Shown here in pieces: positions 32,490 to 41,943 of a DNA stretch of 57,843 nucleotides. How positions within the stretch are numbered: the first letter of the stretch is position 1; each line of letters opens with the position of its first letter. A program made the position numbers and the translations under genes. Source of the DNA: Winogradskyella sp. (lineage in GTDB: Bacteria; Bacteroidota; Bacteroidia; Flavobacteriales; Flavobacteriaceae); contig NZ_JADGDZ010000012.1 of NCBI RefSeq assembly GCF_016744625.1, positions 1 through 57,843 of the forward strand. Direction: 5' to 3'. The notes under the pieces were generated by a model. The model made no database searches. It saw only the letters and a program-made list of their open reading frames with translations, and had not been told where the DNA came from.

Positions 32490-33551
32490 ATGAGCGATAA
32501 ACTTATATCTAAAAAAAAACCTGCTTACCCAATCAGCAATTTATTGTCAAAATACTTAACTGAGCAAGGAAGGAATATTAAAATCCCTATTTTTTATGAT
32601 GATTTATTACGCTTTCAAGGTGCTATAGAAGTTTTTGATGATGATGGGAAAGATACACTTTGGATTAGTTGTTATTATGCAGAATACGAACGTGACGAAA
32701 TAGAACACAGCCTCAAACAGATGTATTCTATATTACATTCTGATGGTAGCGACAGTATAATTCCGTACTTAAATATAGATAGTATTGACTTTTGTACTTT
32801 TGGAAACACTAAGCCATTTCGTGTTAAAGTTAGAAACATACTAAACGACAACTACATTTTTCTATATGTAAAAAAGGCAGACGCATCTCGTATATACGGG
32901 TTAGAATTAGAACACTTATTATCTCCAAATCATATCACTTTTTTAGTTCATGAAGAGACGCTTATTGAAGAGCACATTTCAGGAATTCCTGGAGATACTT
33001 TTATCAGCAATCATTTAGAAACCTTACCAGAACAAGACAAACGTGCATTAGCAAAAGAATTTGTTAAATTTAATGAACGTTGTTTTGTGAGATTATTGGC
33101 AGATATGAGATCTTACAATTATGTTATCGTTATCACTCAAGATTTTGACAGGATTCAATACCGAATTAGGGCCATCGATTTTGATCAACAAAGTTATGAA
33201 GGCAATTCTAAAGTTTACAAACCACAATTTTTAAAAGAGAATAATGCTTTTGTAACATTGAGTTTAAATGTTTTAGCCAAAGAATCAATAGAGCAATATG
33301 AAAAAGAAGAACGCTCATTGCTCGCAAAAAGAGCTACAAACTCACATAAACGTCTTAAAAATCTTATAAACTGTATGAAAAAAGACACAATTTCTACACC
33401 TGAAAAGATTAAAGAATTAAAAGCTGGTTTATTCAAATTAACTAAAGACGTAAATTTTAAAAAATCTAAAAATATGGGAGAACTTCTCAGTAATGGTTTA
33501 GATTATATTACCAGAAATTACGTTAACGAAAACCCATACATTATCAAATAA
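32490..33551 (+). CDS. Conserved-looking hypothetical protein, 353 aa, just upstream of pyruvate carboxylase
   Basis: I do not recognise a named family. It is soluble and highly charged. Residues about 195-240 (NERCFVRLLADMRSYNYVIVI ... YRIRAIDFDQQS) resemble the catalytic-loop to IDFD region of kinase-fold proteins such as HipA and aminoglycoside kinases, but the canonical His/Asn loop is not clear. The C-terminal 90 residues are helical and basic. It ends 16 bases before pyc and probably shares its transcript, which suggests a role linked to pyruvate carboxylase or gluconeogenic flux, an inference from position only. Confidence 0.7.
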   Translation: MSDKLISKKKPAYPISNLLSKYLTEQGRNIKIPIFYDDLLRFQGAIEVFDDDGKDTLWISCYYAEYERDEIEHSLKQMYSILHSDGSDSIIPYLNIDSIDFCTFGNTKPFRVKVRNILNDNYIFLYVKKADASRIYGLELEHLLSPNHITFLVHEETLIEEHISGIPGDTFISNHLETLPEQDKRALAKEFVKFNERCFVRLLADMRSYNYVIVITQDFDRIQYRIRAIDFDQQSYEGNSKVYKPQFLKENNAFVTLSLNVLAKESIEQYEKEERSLLAKRATNSHKRLKNLINCMKKDTISTPEKIKELKAGLFKLTKDVNFKKSKNMGELLSNGLDYITRNYVNENPYIIK

Positions 33552-33567
33552 ACTTAACCGTCTAGTT

Positions 33568-36500
33568 ATGAAAATCAAAAAAGTTTTAGTTGCCAACAGA
33601 AGTGAAATTGCTATACGAGTACTAAGAGCTTGCGCAGAATTAAATATTGCAACAGTTGCTATTTACACATATGAAGATCGCTACTCTCAACATCGTAACA
33701 AAGCGGATGAGTCTTACCAAATTGGAGAAAACAACGCTCCCTTAAAACCTTATTTAGATATTGAGGAAATTGTAGCCTTAGCAAAATCTAAGAACGTGGA
33801 TGCTATACATCCTGGTTACGGTTTTTTGTCTGAAAACTCTGAGTTTGCAAGACGATGTGCTGAAAATGATATTATTTTTATTGGTCCAGACCCAGATGTT
33901 ATGGATGCCTTGGGTGACAAAATCACAGCTAAGAAAATAGCTGTAAAATGTAACGTTCCAATAATAGAAAGTAACAAAAATGATCTTAAATCATTAGATA
34001 TTGCAATTTCTGAAGCCAATAAAATTGGTTATCCTATAATGCTTAAAGCTGCCTCAGGAGGTGGAGGTCGTGGTATGCGAGTTATTAGAGCTAATGAAGA
34101 TTTAGAAGCTACTTTTGAATCTGCCAGAAATGAAGCCTTAAATGCTTTTGGAGATGATACCATGTTTTTAGAAAAATATGTTGAGAATCCAAAACATATA
34201 GAAGTACAAATTGTAGCAGACAGACATGGCAACATTCGTCATTTATTTGAGCGTGATTGCTCTGTACAACGTCGTCATCAAAAAGTAGTTGAAGTCGCAC
34301 CATCCTTTAATGTATCTCAAAAAGTAAAAGATGCACTTTACAAATATGCAGTTTCTATTACTTCTGAAGTTAATTATAATAATATCGGAACCGTAGAATT
34401 TTTAGTAGATCCAGAAGACAACATCTACTTTATAGAAGTCAACCCAAGAATTCAAGTTGAGCATACTGTTACCGAAATGGTAACTGGTATAGACTTAGTA
34501 AAAACACAGATTTTTATTGCTGGCGGTTACAAACTATCTGATAAACAAATAAAAATTTATGAACAAGAAAGTCTAGAAACCTATGGCTTTGCACTTCAAT
34601 GTAGATTAACTACAGAAGATCCTGAAAACAATTTCACACCAGATTATGGAGCCATTACCACATATCGTAGTGCTTCTGGTATGGGAATTAGACTAGATGC
34701 AGGTAGTATATATCAAAGTTATAATGTTAGTCCGCTTTTTGACTCTATGCTAGTTAAAGTTTCTGCTCATGGTAGGACATTAGATGGAGCCATTAGAAAA
34801 ATGGCAAGAGCCCTTAAAGAATTTAGAATACGAGGTGTAAAAACCAATATTCACTTTTTACAGAATGTGATTCAACATGACACATTTAGAAGTGGAAAAG
34901 TATCCGTTAATTTTATACAAAACACACCAGAGTTATTCGATATAAGATTGCCTCAAGATAGAACCTCTAAAGCCATAAATTTTCTTGCAGAAGTTGTAGT
35001 TAATGGTAATTCTGACGTAAAGATCATAGATGAGAATAAAATATTTAGAGATGCAAAGGTTCCTAAATTCAATACAAAAAACACATTTCCAAAAGGCACA
35101 AAAGATTTACTTACAGAACTTGGTCCAGAACAATTTTGTAAATGGCTAAAAGACGAAAAGAAAATCCATTATACAGATACCACAATGCGAGATGCACATC
35201 AATCCTTACTCGCAACACGAATGCGAAGTTACGATATGCTCAAAGTTGCAGAAAGTTTTGCAAAAAATCATCCCAATACGTTTAGTATGGAAGTTTGGGG
35301 AGGAGCTACCTTCGATGTCTGTTTGCGTTTCTTGCACGAAAGTCCTTGGACACGTTTACGAGAACTTAGAAAAGCGGTTCCAAATATATTATTTCAAATG
35401 TTACTTCGTGGCTCAAACGGAGTGGGTTACAAAGCTTATCCTGACAATCTGATTGAGAAATTCGTTGAGAAATCATGGGAAAATGGTGTTGACATTTTTA
35501 GAATATTCGATTCTTTAAATTGGGTAAAAGCCATGGAACCAAGCATCAATTATGTTCGCAAAACTGGAGGTATTGCAGAAGCAGCATTGAGTTATACAGG
35601 TGATATTTTAGATACCTCACAAACCAAATACAATTTAAAATATTACACTCAACTCGCTAAAGATTTAGAAAATGCAGGTGCACATATGATAGCCATAAAA
35701 GATATGGCAGGTTTACTAAAACCATATGCTGCCACGGAATTAGTAACAGCTTTAAAAGACACTGTAGATTTACCAATTCACTTACATACACACGATACAT
35801 CATCATTACAAACCGCAAGTTATTTAAAAGCTATTGAAGCTGGAGTTGATGTTGTTGATGTCGCTTTAGGTGGTTTATCTGGTTTAACCTCACAACCTAA
35901 TTTCAATGCGGTTGTGGAGATGATGAAACACCATGAGCGTTCCCATGATTTTGACATGGAAAAATTAAATCAGTTTTCAAACTTTTGGGAAGATACACGA
36001 GATATGTATTATCCTTTTGAGTCTGGTTTAAAAGCAGGAACAGCAGAAGTGTTTCAACATGAAATTCCTGGAGGACAATACTCTAATTTACGTCCACAAG
36101 CAACAGCATTAGGCTTGGCTGATAGATTTGATGACGTTAAGAAAATGTACGCAGAAGTCAATAAAATGTTTGGAAACTTAATAAAAGTAACACCTAGTTC
36201 TAAAGTGGTTGGTGACATGGCAATTTTTATGGTCACCAACAATTTAACTCCAGAAGATGTAATGACACGTGGTGATGAAATTTCGTTTCCAGAATCGGTT
36301 ATTAATTTCTTTAAAGGAGATTTAGGACAACCTTCAGGAGGTTTTCCGAAAGAGCTTCAAAAAATTATATTAAAAAATAAGAAGCCTTATACTGATAGAC
36401 CCAATGCACATTTAAAGCCTATTGACTTTACAAAAGAATACGCAGAATTTAAAAAGAAGTTTCAGGTTGGCTTTACTAGAGCAATTGAAATTGAAGATTT

Positions 36501-37017
36501 CTTATCATATACCTTATATCCAAAAGTATTTGAGGCTGCTCACGAAAACTATAAGAATTACGGAAATGTAGCACTAATACCTACCAAGAATTTCTTCTAT
36601 GGCATGAAACTACGGGAAGAAATCTTAATTGAGTTAGAGCCTGGTAAAACCATTATCGTAAAACTTTTATCTGTAGGTATCCCTAATGATGAAGGTAAAC
36701 GCATTGTCTTTTTCAAAGTTAATGGTGAAAATAGATATGTTGATATATTAGACACATCTCTTAACATAAAGAAACAAGAAAACACAAAAACAGATCCTGA
36801 AGATAGTAACCAGATTGGTGCACCTTTACAAGGTTCTCTTTACAAGGTTTTAGTTGAAAAGGGACAAACTATTAAAGAAAATGATCCTTTATTTGTTATT
36901 GAAGCCATGAAAATGGAAACTACAGTAACAGCACATAAAGCTGGGAAAATTAAATCATTGACTTTAGATGAAGGTAGTATGGTGAAACAAGATGATTTGA
37001 TTGTTACCTTTGAGTAA
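33568..37017 (+). CDS. pyc: Pyruvate carboxylase
   Basis: A 1149-aa single-chain enzyme that carboxylates pyruvate to oxaloacetate, refilling the TCA cycle and starting gluconeogenesis. Biotin carboxylase domain about 1-455 (KVLVANRSEIAIRV, ATP loop SGGGGRGMR, catalytic EVNPRIQVEHTV). Carboxyltransferase domain about 530-800 (YTDTTMRDAHQSL with the metal Asp, and the HLHTHDTS metal His pair). Central allosteric/PC_C region about 850-1050, and the biotinyl domain from about 1075 with the biotinylated Lys in EAMKMETT. Complete and typical. Preceded by the 353-aa gene and followed 12 bases later by a methyltransferase gene. Confidence 0.97.
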   Translation: MKIKKVLVANRSEIAIRVLRACAELNIATVAIYTYEDRYSQHRNKADESYQIGENNAPLKPYLDIEEIVALAKSKNVDAIHPGYGFLSENSEFARRCAENDIIFIGPDPDVMDALGDKITAKKIAVKCNVPIIESNKNDLKSLDIAISEANKIGYPIMLKAASGGGGRGMRVIRANEDLEATFESARNEALNAFGDDTMFLEKYVENPKHIEVQIVADRHGNIRHLFERDCSVQRRHQKVVEVAPSFNVSQKVKDALYKYAVSITSEVNYNNIGTVEFLVDPEDNIYFIEVNPRIQVEHTVTEMVTGIDLVKTQIFIAGGYKLSDKQIKIYEQESLETYGFALQCRLTTEDPENNFTPDYGAITTYRSASGMGIRLDAGSIYQSYNVSPLFDSMLVKVSAHGRTLDGAIRKMARALKEFRIRGVKTNIHFLQNVIQHDTFRSGKVSVNFIQNTPELFDIRLPQDRTSKAINFLAEVVVNGNSDVKIIDENKIFRDAKVPKFNTKNTFPKGTKDLLTELGPEQFCKWLKDEKKIHYTDTTMRDAHQSLLATRMRSYDMLKVAESFAKNHPNTFSMEVWGGATFDVCLRFLHESPWTRLRELRKAVPNILFQMLLRGSNGVGYKAYPDNLIEKFVEKSWENGVDIFRIFDSLNWVKAMEPSINYVRKTGGIAEAALSYTGDILDTSQTKYNLKYYTQLAKDLENAGAHMIAIKDMAGLLKPYAATELVTALKDTVDLPIHLHTHDTSSLQTASYLKAIEAGVDVVDVALGGLSGLTSQPNFNAVVEMMKHHERSHDFDMEKLNQFSNFWEDTRDMYYPFESGLKAGTAEVFQHEIPGGQYSNLRPQATALGLADRFDDVKKMYAEVNKMFGNLIKVTPSSKVVGDMAIFMVTNNLTPEDVMTRGDEISFPESVINFFKGDLGQPSGGFPKELQKIILKNKKPYTDRPNAHLKPIDFTKEYAEFKKKFQVGFTRAIEIEDFLSYTLYPKVFEAAHENYKNYGNVALIPTKNFFYGMKLREEILIELEPGKTIIVKLLSVGIPNDEGKRIVFFKVNGENRYVDILDTSLNIKKQENTKTDPEDSNQIGAPLQGSLYKVLVEKGQTIKENDPLFVIEAMKMETTVTAHKAGKIKSLTLDEGSMVKQDDLIVTFE

Positions 37018-37029
37018 GCAATTAAATCT

Positions 37030-37821
37030 ATGTCAGCCAAATACAACGAAATAGGAATTAACTACAATCAAACGCGTAAAGCGGATCCGTATTTAACAGA
37101 ACAATTGTTAAAATATCTTAATCCGAACAAAGATGGCTCATATTTAGATATTGGTTGTGGCACAGGTAATTACACGTCTGAGTTGCAAAAAAAAGGTTTT
37201 CAGTTTATTGGTATAGATCCTTCTATTGAGATGCTTAAAAAAGCACAGTCTCAAAATACAGCTATAGAATGGAAAATTGGCTCTGCAGAAAAAACAAATT
37301 TACCTCAACATAGTATCGATGGTATTATTGGAACGTTAACTATTCATCATTGGACTAATCTCGCTCGAGCATTTTCAGAATTAAACTATATTCTAAAACC
37401 TAATGGAAAAATTGTCATCTTCACTTCTACTCCACAACAAATGAAAGGCTATTGGCTCAATCATTATTTTCCGAAAATGCTAAAAGATTCTATGCTACAA
37501 ATGCCAACACTTGAAGCTGTAAAAGAAGCCATGAATCATAGTGAAATTCAAATAACTTCAACTGAAACGTACAACATAAAACCAGGTTTAAAAGATCATT
37601 TTTTGTACTGTGGTAAGCAAAACCCAGAATTATATTTTGATGAAAGTATAAGACATGGCATTTCGTCTTTTAGTGCATTAGCTAATAGAGATGAAATAGA
37701 ATCGGGTCTAATAAGATTAAGAGAAGACATAGATAATGGAAAAATAGATGAAATTAGAAAATCTTATCAAAATGATTTGGGAGATTATCTTTATATTATT
37801 GGTGAGAAGACAGAAGTATAA
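37030..37821 (+). CDS. Class I SAM-dependent methyltransferase, 263 aa
   Basis: Rossmann-like methyltransferase fold: motif I DIGCGTGNYTSEL at about 38-50, motif II FIGIDPS, the DGIIGTLTIHHW acceptor-side segment, and a Lys/Gly loop KPNGKIVIFTS. This pattern is of the UbiE/COQ5-like or methyltransferase-11 group of small-molecule methylases; the substrate is unknown. Starts 12 bases after pyc, so probably on the same transcript. Confidence 0.9.
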   Translation: MSAKYNEIGINYNQTRKADPYLTEQLLKYLNPNKDGSYLDIGCGTGNYTSELQKKGFQFIGIDPSIEMLKKAQSQNTAIEWKIGSAEKTNLPQHSIDGIIGTLTIHHWTNLARAFSELNYILKPNGKIVIFTSTPQQMKGYWLNHYFPKMLKDSMLQMPTLEAVKEAMNHSEIQITSTETYNIKPGLKDHFLYCGKQNPELYFDESIRHGISSFSALANRDEIESGLIRLREDIDNGKIDEIRKSYQNDLGDYLYIIGEKTEV

Positions 37822-37838
37822 ACCTATTCCTTTTACAT

Positions 37839-37846
37839 TACCTTTG
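37839..37846 (+). promoter_or_regulatory. -7 promoter element of rlmF
   Basis: TACCTTTG, exact TAnnTTTG match, 21 bases before the TTG start at 37868. Its location agrees with that start, since no ATG lies between. Confidence 0.6.
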
Positions 37847-37867
37847 TGATAACAAATAGTTCAGAAA

Positions 37868-38824
37868 TTGCAAAAGAAAAAAGAACATCCAAAAGTAAAA
37901 TCACAACTTCATCCAAGAAGTCAGCATAGAGAACGTTATAATTTTGATGCGCTAATAAAAAGCTCTCCAGAATTAGAAGCTTTTGTTGCACCAAATAAAT
38001 ATGGTGATGACTCTGTAGATTTTTTTAATCCTGAAGCCGTTTTAGCTTTAAATAAAGCCTTGTTAAAACACCATTATAAAGTTCAATTTTGGAAAATCCC
38101 TCAACATTATTTATGTCCTCCAATTCCGGGTCGTGCGGATTATATTCATAATATCGCTGATCTTTTAAAAGGAAATGAAACTGAAATTCCGAAAGGAAGT
38201 CATATTAAAGGTTTAGATATTGGTGTTGGTGCGAGTTGTATTTATCCAATTATTGGTAATTATGAATATGGATGGTCGTTTATTGGATCTGACACCAATG
38301 AAACTGCAATTACTTCAGCAAAAGCAATAGAACAAGGAAATCGTATTTTAAAATCCAATTTAGAAATTAGACGACAAGAAAAATCTAATGATTTTTTCTG
38401 GGGAATTTTAAAACCTGAAGAAAAAGTTGATTTTACCATGTGTAATCCACCATTTCATGCATCATTACAAGATGCCCAAAAAGCAAGTCTTAAAAAACTT
38501 AGAAATTTAAAAGGAAGACGACCAGACAAATCTGTTCTTAATTTTGGCGGTCAACAAAACGAATTATGGACTAAAGGTGGTGAAGCGCGTTTTGTAAAGG
38601 ATATGATTTACGAGAGCAAACATTTTAGTAAACAATGCCTTTGGTTTACAAGTTTAATTTCAAAAGAAATAACACTAAAACCAACTTATAAAATATTGCA
38701 GAAAGTAAATGCTACTGATGTAAAAACTATTGAAATGGGACAAGGAAACAAAATTAGCCGATTTATTGCTTGGACGTTTTTATCTGAGCAAGAACAAAAT
38801 GAATGGGTAAATGAACGTTGGTAA
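37868..38824 (+). CDS. rlmF: 23S rRNA (adenine-1618-N6)-methyltransferase RlmF
   Basis: A 318-aa methylase that modifies A1618 of 23S rRNA (E. coli numbering). Signatures: basic N terminus with HPRSQHRERYNFD, cofactor motif LDIGVGASCIYPIIG, FIGSDTNETAI, and the N6-adenine catalytic MCNPPFH. The start is TTG: no in-frame ATG lies between the promoter element and the conserved N terminus, and an in-frame TAA at 37850 closes the frame upstream. Its N terminus MQKKKEHPKVKSQL matches the family. Monocistronic. Confidence 0.95.
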   Translation: MQKKKEHPKVKSQLHPRSQHRERYNFDALIKSSPELEAFVAPNKYGDDSVDFFNPEAVLALNKALLKHHYKVQFWKIPQHYLCPPIPGRADYIHNIADLLKGNETEIPKGSHIKGLDIGVGASCIYPIIGNYEYGWSFIGSDTNETAITSAKAIEQGNRILKSNLEIRRQEKSNDFFWGILKPEEKVDFTMCNPPFHASLQDAQKASLKKLRNLKGRRPDKSVLNFGGQQNELWTKGGEARFVKDMIYESKHFSKQCLWFTSLISKEITLKPTYKILQKVNATDVKTIEMGQGNKISRFIAWTFLSEQEQNEWVNERW

Positions 38825-38842
38825 ATCGAGTTATCTTTTAAT

Positions 38843-38869
38843 ATTGTAACCATTTATAGTTTTTATCGT
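38843..38869 (+). promoter_or_regulatory. Candidate ECF-type promoter of the CPBP protease gene
   Basis: TTGTAACC (38843-38850), 15 bases, CGTC (38866-38869) in the context TATCGTCAAAT. Close match to the mirrored ECF promoters at 46592-46680. 34 bases before the ATG. Confidence 0.6.
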
Positions 38870-38886
38870 CAAATAAAAAACTAGTC

Positions 38887-38894
38887 TAACTTTG
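38887..38894 (+). promoter_or_regulatory. -7 element next to the CPBP start codon
   Basis: TAACTTTG, exact TAnnTTTG match ending 8 bases before the ATG at 38903; a second, housekeeping-type start with almost no leader. Confidence 0.5.
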
Positions 38895-38902
38895 GATAAA
38901 AA

Positions 38903-39601
38903 ATGACAAATAGTTCCAATAAAGTAATTATAAATCAAAAAGGTTTCTTCATTGATTTGGTGATATATATTACAGTAATGTTTCTCATTAGAGAAGTTTA
39001 TTTTTCAAATTTTGATTTTATTATAAATGGGTTATTTTGGTCACTCTCAACATTAGTTATTGCTATGTGGAGAATGAAAGTGAGAGGTATAACTTGGAAG
39101 GATTTAGGGTTATGTAAACCCAAAAGCATTAAAAAAACTTTGTTAGTTAGTGTCGGCATTTTAATTGCAACAATAGCATCTATTATATTTTTCAATATTA
39201 TTAAAGACGCTCTACCTTTTCTAGCTGAACACGAAGTTTCTGAAGGTGGCTCTACATCTAAATTTGGAGATCTCAGAGGGAATTGGTTGCTTTTTTTTAC
39301 AATTATTCCAATGGTATTAATTGAGTCGATGTTCGAAGAATTATTAGATAGAGGATTTCTAATGAACTGGCTCGAAAAATTATTTTCTTCTACTTCATTT
39401 GCTACTATTATCGCAGTTGTTTTACAAGCAGTCATTTTTGGTTTTAGACACTCAAATGATTTATCTGAAAGATCAATAACTGTTGGGCTTATTGGTTTAG
39501 TTATGGGAATTGCTTACGTAAAATTTGGTCGCAATTTGTGGCCCTTAATAATTGCACATTGCATATTAAATAGTATGTCTATGATAGAGCGCGTTATATA
39601 G
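38903..39601 (+). CDS. CPBP family intramembrane glutamic protease, 232 aa
   Basis: About seven hydrophobic segments. The family motifs are present: EELLDRGF (the EExxxR motif), FGFRH (FxxxH) and IAHCILN (HxxxN). CPBP proteins (Rce1/CAAX-protease relatives) cleave within the membrane or have lost activity; all key residues are kept here. The candidate ECF promoter 34 bases upstream links it to the sigma factor at 46579, which fits a membrane-stress role. Monocistronic. Confidence 0.93.
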   Translation: MTNSSNKVIINQKGFFIDLVIYITVMFLIREVYFSNFDFIINGLFWSLSTLVIAMWRMKVRGITWKDLGLCKPKSIKKTLLVSVGILIATIASIIFFNIIKDALPFLAEHEVSEGGSTSKFGDLRGNWLLFFTIIPMVLIESMFEELLDRGFLMNWLEKLFSSTSFATIIAVVLQAVIFGFRHSNDLSERSITVGLIGLVMGIAYVKFGRNLWPLIIAHCILNSMSMIERVI

Positions 39602-39635
39602 AATCCATATTTCTAACCTACTTCATCTTTTACCT

Positions 39636-39643
39636 TACCTTTG
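39636..39643 (+). promoter_or_regulatory. -7 promoter element of the DEAD-box helicase gene
   Basis: TACCTTTG, exact TAnnTTTG match, 16 bases before the ATG at 39660. Confidence 0.6.
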
Positions 39644-39659
39644 CTACAAATTCTATTAA

Positions 39660-40895
39660 ATGTCATTCAAAGATTTAGGACTTATAAAACCCTTACAAAA
39701 AGCAATTGACGCTTCTGGTTATGCAGAACCGACTTTAGTACAACAACAGTCTATTCCTTTGGTTTTAGAGCGAAAAGATATTATTGTATCTGCTCAAACT
39801 GGTACAGGTAAAACTGCAGCTTTTGCTTTACCAATTTTACAACAGCTTTATGATAAGCAAGATGCTCCAAAAAAAGGAAAGAAAATTAGAGCGTTAATTG
39901 TAAGTCCAACAAGAGAATTAGCCGTACAGATTCAACAGAATTTTAAGGTCTATTCACAGTTTACCAACCTAAGATCTTTTGTGGTTTTTGGTGGTACATC
40001 TATAGAACCGCAAATTGATATCTTAAAAAAAGGGGTTGACATTTTAGTTGCAACACCTGGTCGTTTACTCGATTTACACAAACAAGATTACATCAACCTA
40101 GATCACATAGAAACATTTGTTTTAGATGAAGCCGATTTAATGCTAGACATGGGTTTTATTGATGATGTAAAAAAGATTGAACGCCTTTGCCCAAAAGAGA
40201 AACAAACTTTACTATTCTCAGCAACTATTCCTTATAAAATTGAAGATTTAGCTAATACAATTCTTAAAAACCCTGAACGTATAGATGTTACTCCTACTCG
40301 CTCAGTAGCTAAAGATGTAAGTCAAGTTTTATATTACGTACCTAAACGTAACAAAATTGAATTGTGCTTGCATCTCTTACGAAATACGATTGAAGGCAAC
40401 GTCCTTATTTTTAGACGCACAAAATATGGTGTGGACAAGCTTGAACAAACCTTATCTAAAAACGGTTATGCTGTAAATAGTATTCATGGAGATAAAGCGC
40501 AAAGCGAAAGACAAACCGCTCTCAATAAGTTTAAGAATGGCTACGTTAAAGTACTAATTGCTACAGATGTTGCAGCTCGTGGAATTGATATTAACGAACT
40601 CGATAATGTCTTTAATTTCGATATGCCAAACGTTCCTGAAACGTATGTACACAGAATTGGTAGAACTGGTCGTGCTGGTAATAGTGGTAAAGCGTATTCT
40701 TTATGTTCTGCTGATGAGAAAAGTTATGTGAAAAAAATTGAGCAGTCTATTAACGTTCAAATTCCTGTAGAAACAGAACATCCTTATCCTTTAGATCCTA
40801 AAGCAAAACCTATTGTACACAAAAAGAAAGGTAGCAAGTATAAAAAAGGACGTAAAAGCGAAGCTTCTAAGAAGAAGAAAAAACGTTGGTATTAA
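39660..40895 (+). CDS. DEAD-box ATP-dependent RNA helicase
   Basis: 411 aa. Q motif (SFKDLGLIKPLQKAI ... LVQQQSIPLVL), Walker A AQTGTGKTAAF, PTRELA, GG/TPGR, DEAD motif in VLDEADLMLDMGF, SAT, and in domain 2 ARGIDI and HRIGRTGRAG. A short Lys-rich tail (about 385-411) fits an RNA-binding extension. It remodels RNA, probably in ribosome assembly or cold adaptation, in the RhlE/CsdA-like range; the closest subfamily cannot be fixed. Followed after 14 bases by the DUF2306-like gene. Confidence 0.95.
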   Translation: MSFKDLGLIKPLQKAIDASGYAEPTLVQQQSIPLVLERKDIIVSAQTGTGKTAAFALPILQQLYDKQDAPKKGKKIRALIVSPTRELAVQIQQNFKVYSQFTNLRSFVVFGGTSIEPQIDILKKGVDILVATPGRLLDLHKQDYINLDHIETFVLDEADLMLDMGFIDDVKKIERLCPKEKQTLLFSATIPYKIEDLANTILKNPERIDVTPTRSVAKDVSQVLYYVPKRNKIELCLHLLRNTIEGNVLIFRRTKYGVDKLEQTLSKNGYAVNSIHGDKAQSERQTALNKFKNGYVKVLIATDVAARGIDINELDNVFNFDMPNVPETYVHRIGRTGRAGNSGKAYSLCSADEKSYVKKIEQSINVQIPVETEHPYPLDPKAKPIVHKKKGSKYKKGRKSEASKKKKKRWY

Positions 40896-40909
40896 TTAGC
40901 TTTTAGAAT

Positions 40910-41299
40910 ATGGATTACAAAACATTAATGTTTCTTCACCTATACACAGTAGTACCTTGTGTATTTATAGGCGGCTTTCTTTTAATCATTAAAAAAGGAA
41001 CATTAATTCATAAAAGACTTGGCAGAATATATATGGTTTTAATGCTATTTACAGCCATAGTTACTCTTTTTATGCCAGCAGCTGTAGGTGGAAGGGTTCT
41101 CAATCACTTTGGTTGGATTCACTTGTTTAGCGCCTTAACTTTTTGGACAGTTCCTACCGCTTATATTGCTATTAAAAAAGGTAATATAAAAGCACACAAA
41201 CGAAAAATGATATTACTCTATTTTGGTGCTATAGTTATTGCGGGTGCTTTTACGTTTACGCCTGGTCGTTATTTACATGACGTGTTTTTTGGCAGTTAG
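40910..41299 (+). CDS. DUF2306-like membrane protein, 129 aa
   Basis: Four hydrophobic segments. The pattern (HLYTVVPCVFIGGFLLI, HKRLGRIYM after the second segment, HLFSALTFWTV, AHKRKMILLYFG) matches the DUF2306 family, four-helix inner-membrane proteins of unknown role; the conserved HKRLGR/HKR Arg and His pairs may bind a haem or quinone, as in cytochrome b561-like proteins, a speculation. Likely co-transcribed with the helicase. Converges with the operon ending at 41302, with 2 bases between stops. Confidence 0.85.
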   Translation: MDYKTLMFLHLYTVVPCVFIGGFLLIIKKGTLIHKRLGRIYMVLMLFTAIVTLFMPAAVGGRVLNHFGWIHLFSALTFWTVPTAYIAIKKGNIKAHKRKMILLYFGAIVIAGAFTFTPGRYLHDVFFGS

Positions 41300-41301
41300 A
41301 A

Positions 41302-41940
41302 CTATTCAAACTTCATTTTGAAAAGTAAATAATGCTTAATACCAAATTTCTCACCCCATTTTTCAATATCATCTCCAGATGTACCAACCTCGCACCATGA
41401 TTTTGAACCATCTTCTCTTTCGTAAGGCAGAATATAAGCTAGAAAATAGAATTCTTCATTATAGCCAATTTTTAAATTACTTTCGTCAGCTAGATTTCTT
41501 AAACTATATTCATCAGATTCGATTGCATTAAATTCTCTTGTAAATCCTATTCTACCAATCTTGAAAGTCATCTTTAATTTATTCTTATAAGTCAATTTTG
41601 AAATAACTTTTAAATTAAAAATAGTGTCATTTATTTTTTGAAATTGCTCATAGGATAATTTTTTACTATTAACAATAGTTGTGTCTGAAACAATCTTGCC
41701 ATCCCAAATTTCTTTAACGGTTAGATGATAGCTTTTTCCTTTTAACTCTGCTCCTAAGAATTTAATTCTCATGTAATCTATACCTTCAAAACTTAGAATA
41801 TCTCTTACTTCTTCAATGTCTGACGAATACTCAGTTTCCATTTTTAAATCTGAAGGATTATTAAAGTCTACTTGAGTTTCTTGGGCTGTTAGTGCTCCGA
41901 AGCAACTTAATACAACGGCAAATACTTTTAGTTTTTTCAT
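41302..41940 (-). CDS. Exported hypothetical protein, 212 aa, last gene of the first ECF operon
   Basis: Signal peptide 1-20 (MKKLKVFAVVLSCFGALTAQ). The mature part is Lys/Glu-rich, with beta-strand-like stretches and no recognisable motif. It follows the DUF4097-like gene by 3 bases. Unknown role; being the last gene of a sigma-factor operon, it is probably an envelope protein produced with the signalling system. Confidence 0.75.
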   Translation of the reverse strand: MKKLKVFAVVLSCFGALTAQETQVDFNNPSDLKMETEYSSDIEEVRDILSFEGIDYMRIKFLGAELKGKSYHLTVKEIWDGKIVSDTTIVNSKKLSYEQFQKINDTIFNLKVISKLTYKNKLKMTFKIGRIGFTREFNAIESDEYSLRNLADESNLKIGYNEEFYFLAYILPYEREDGSKSWCEVGTSGDDIEKWGEKFGIKHYLLFKMKFE

Positions 41941-41943
41941 AAA

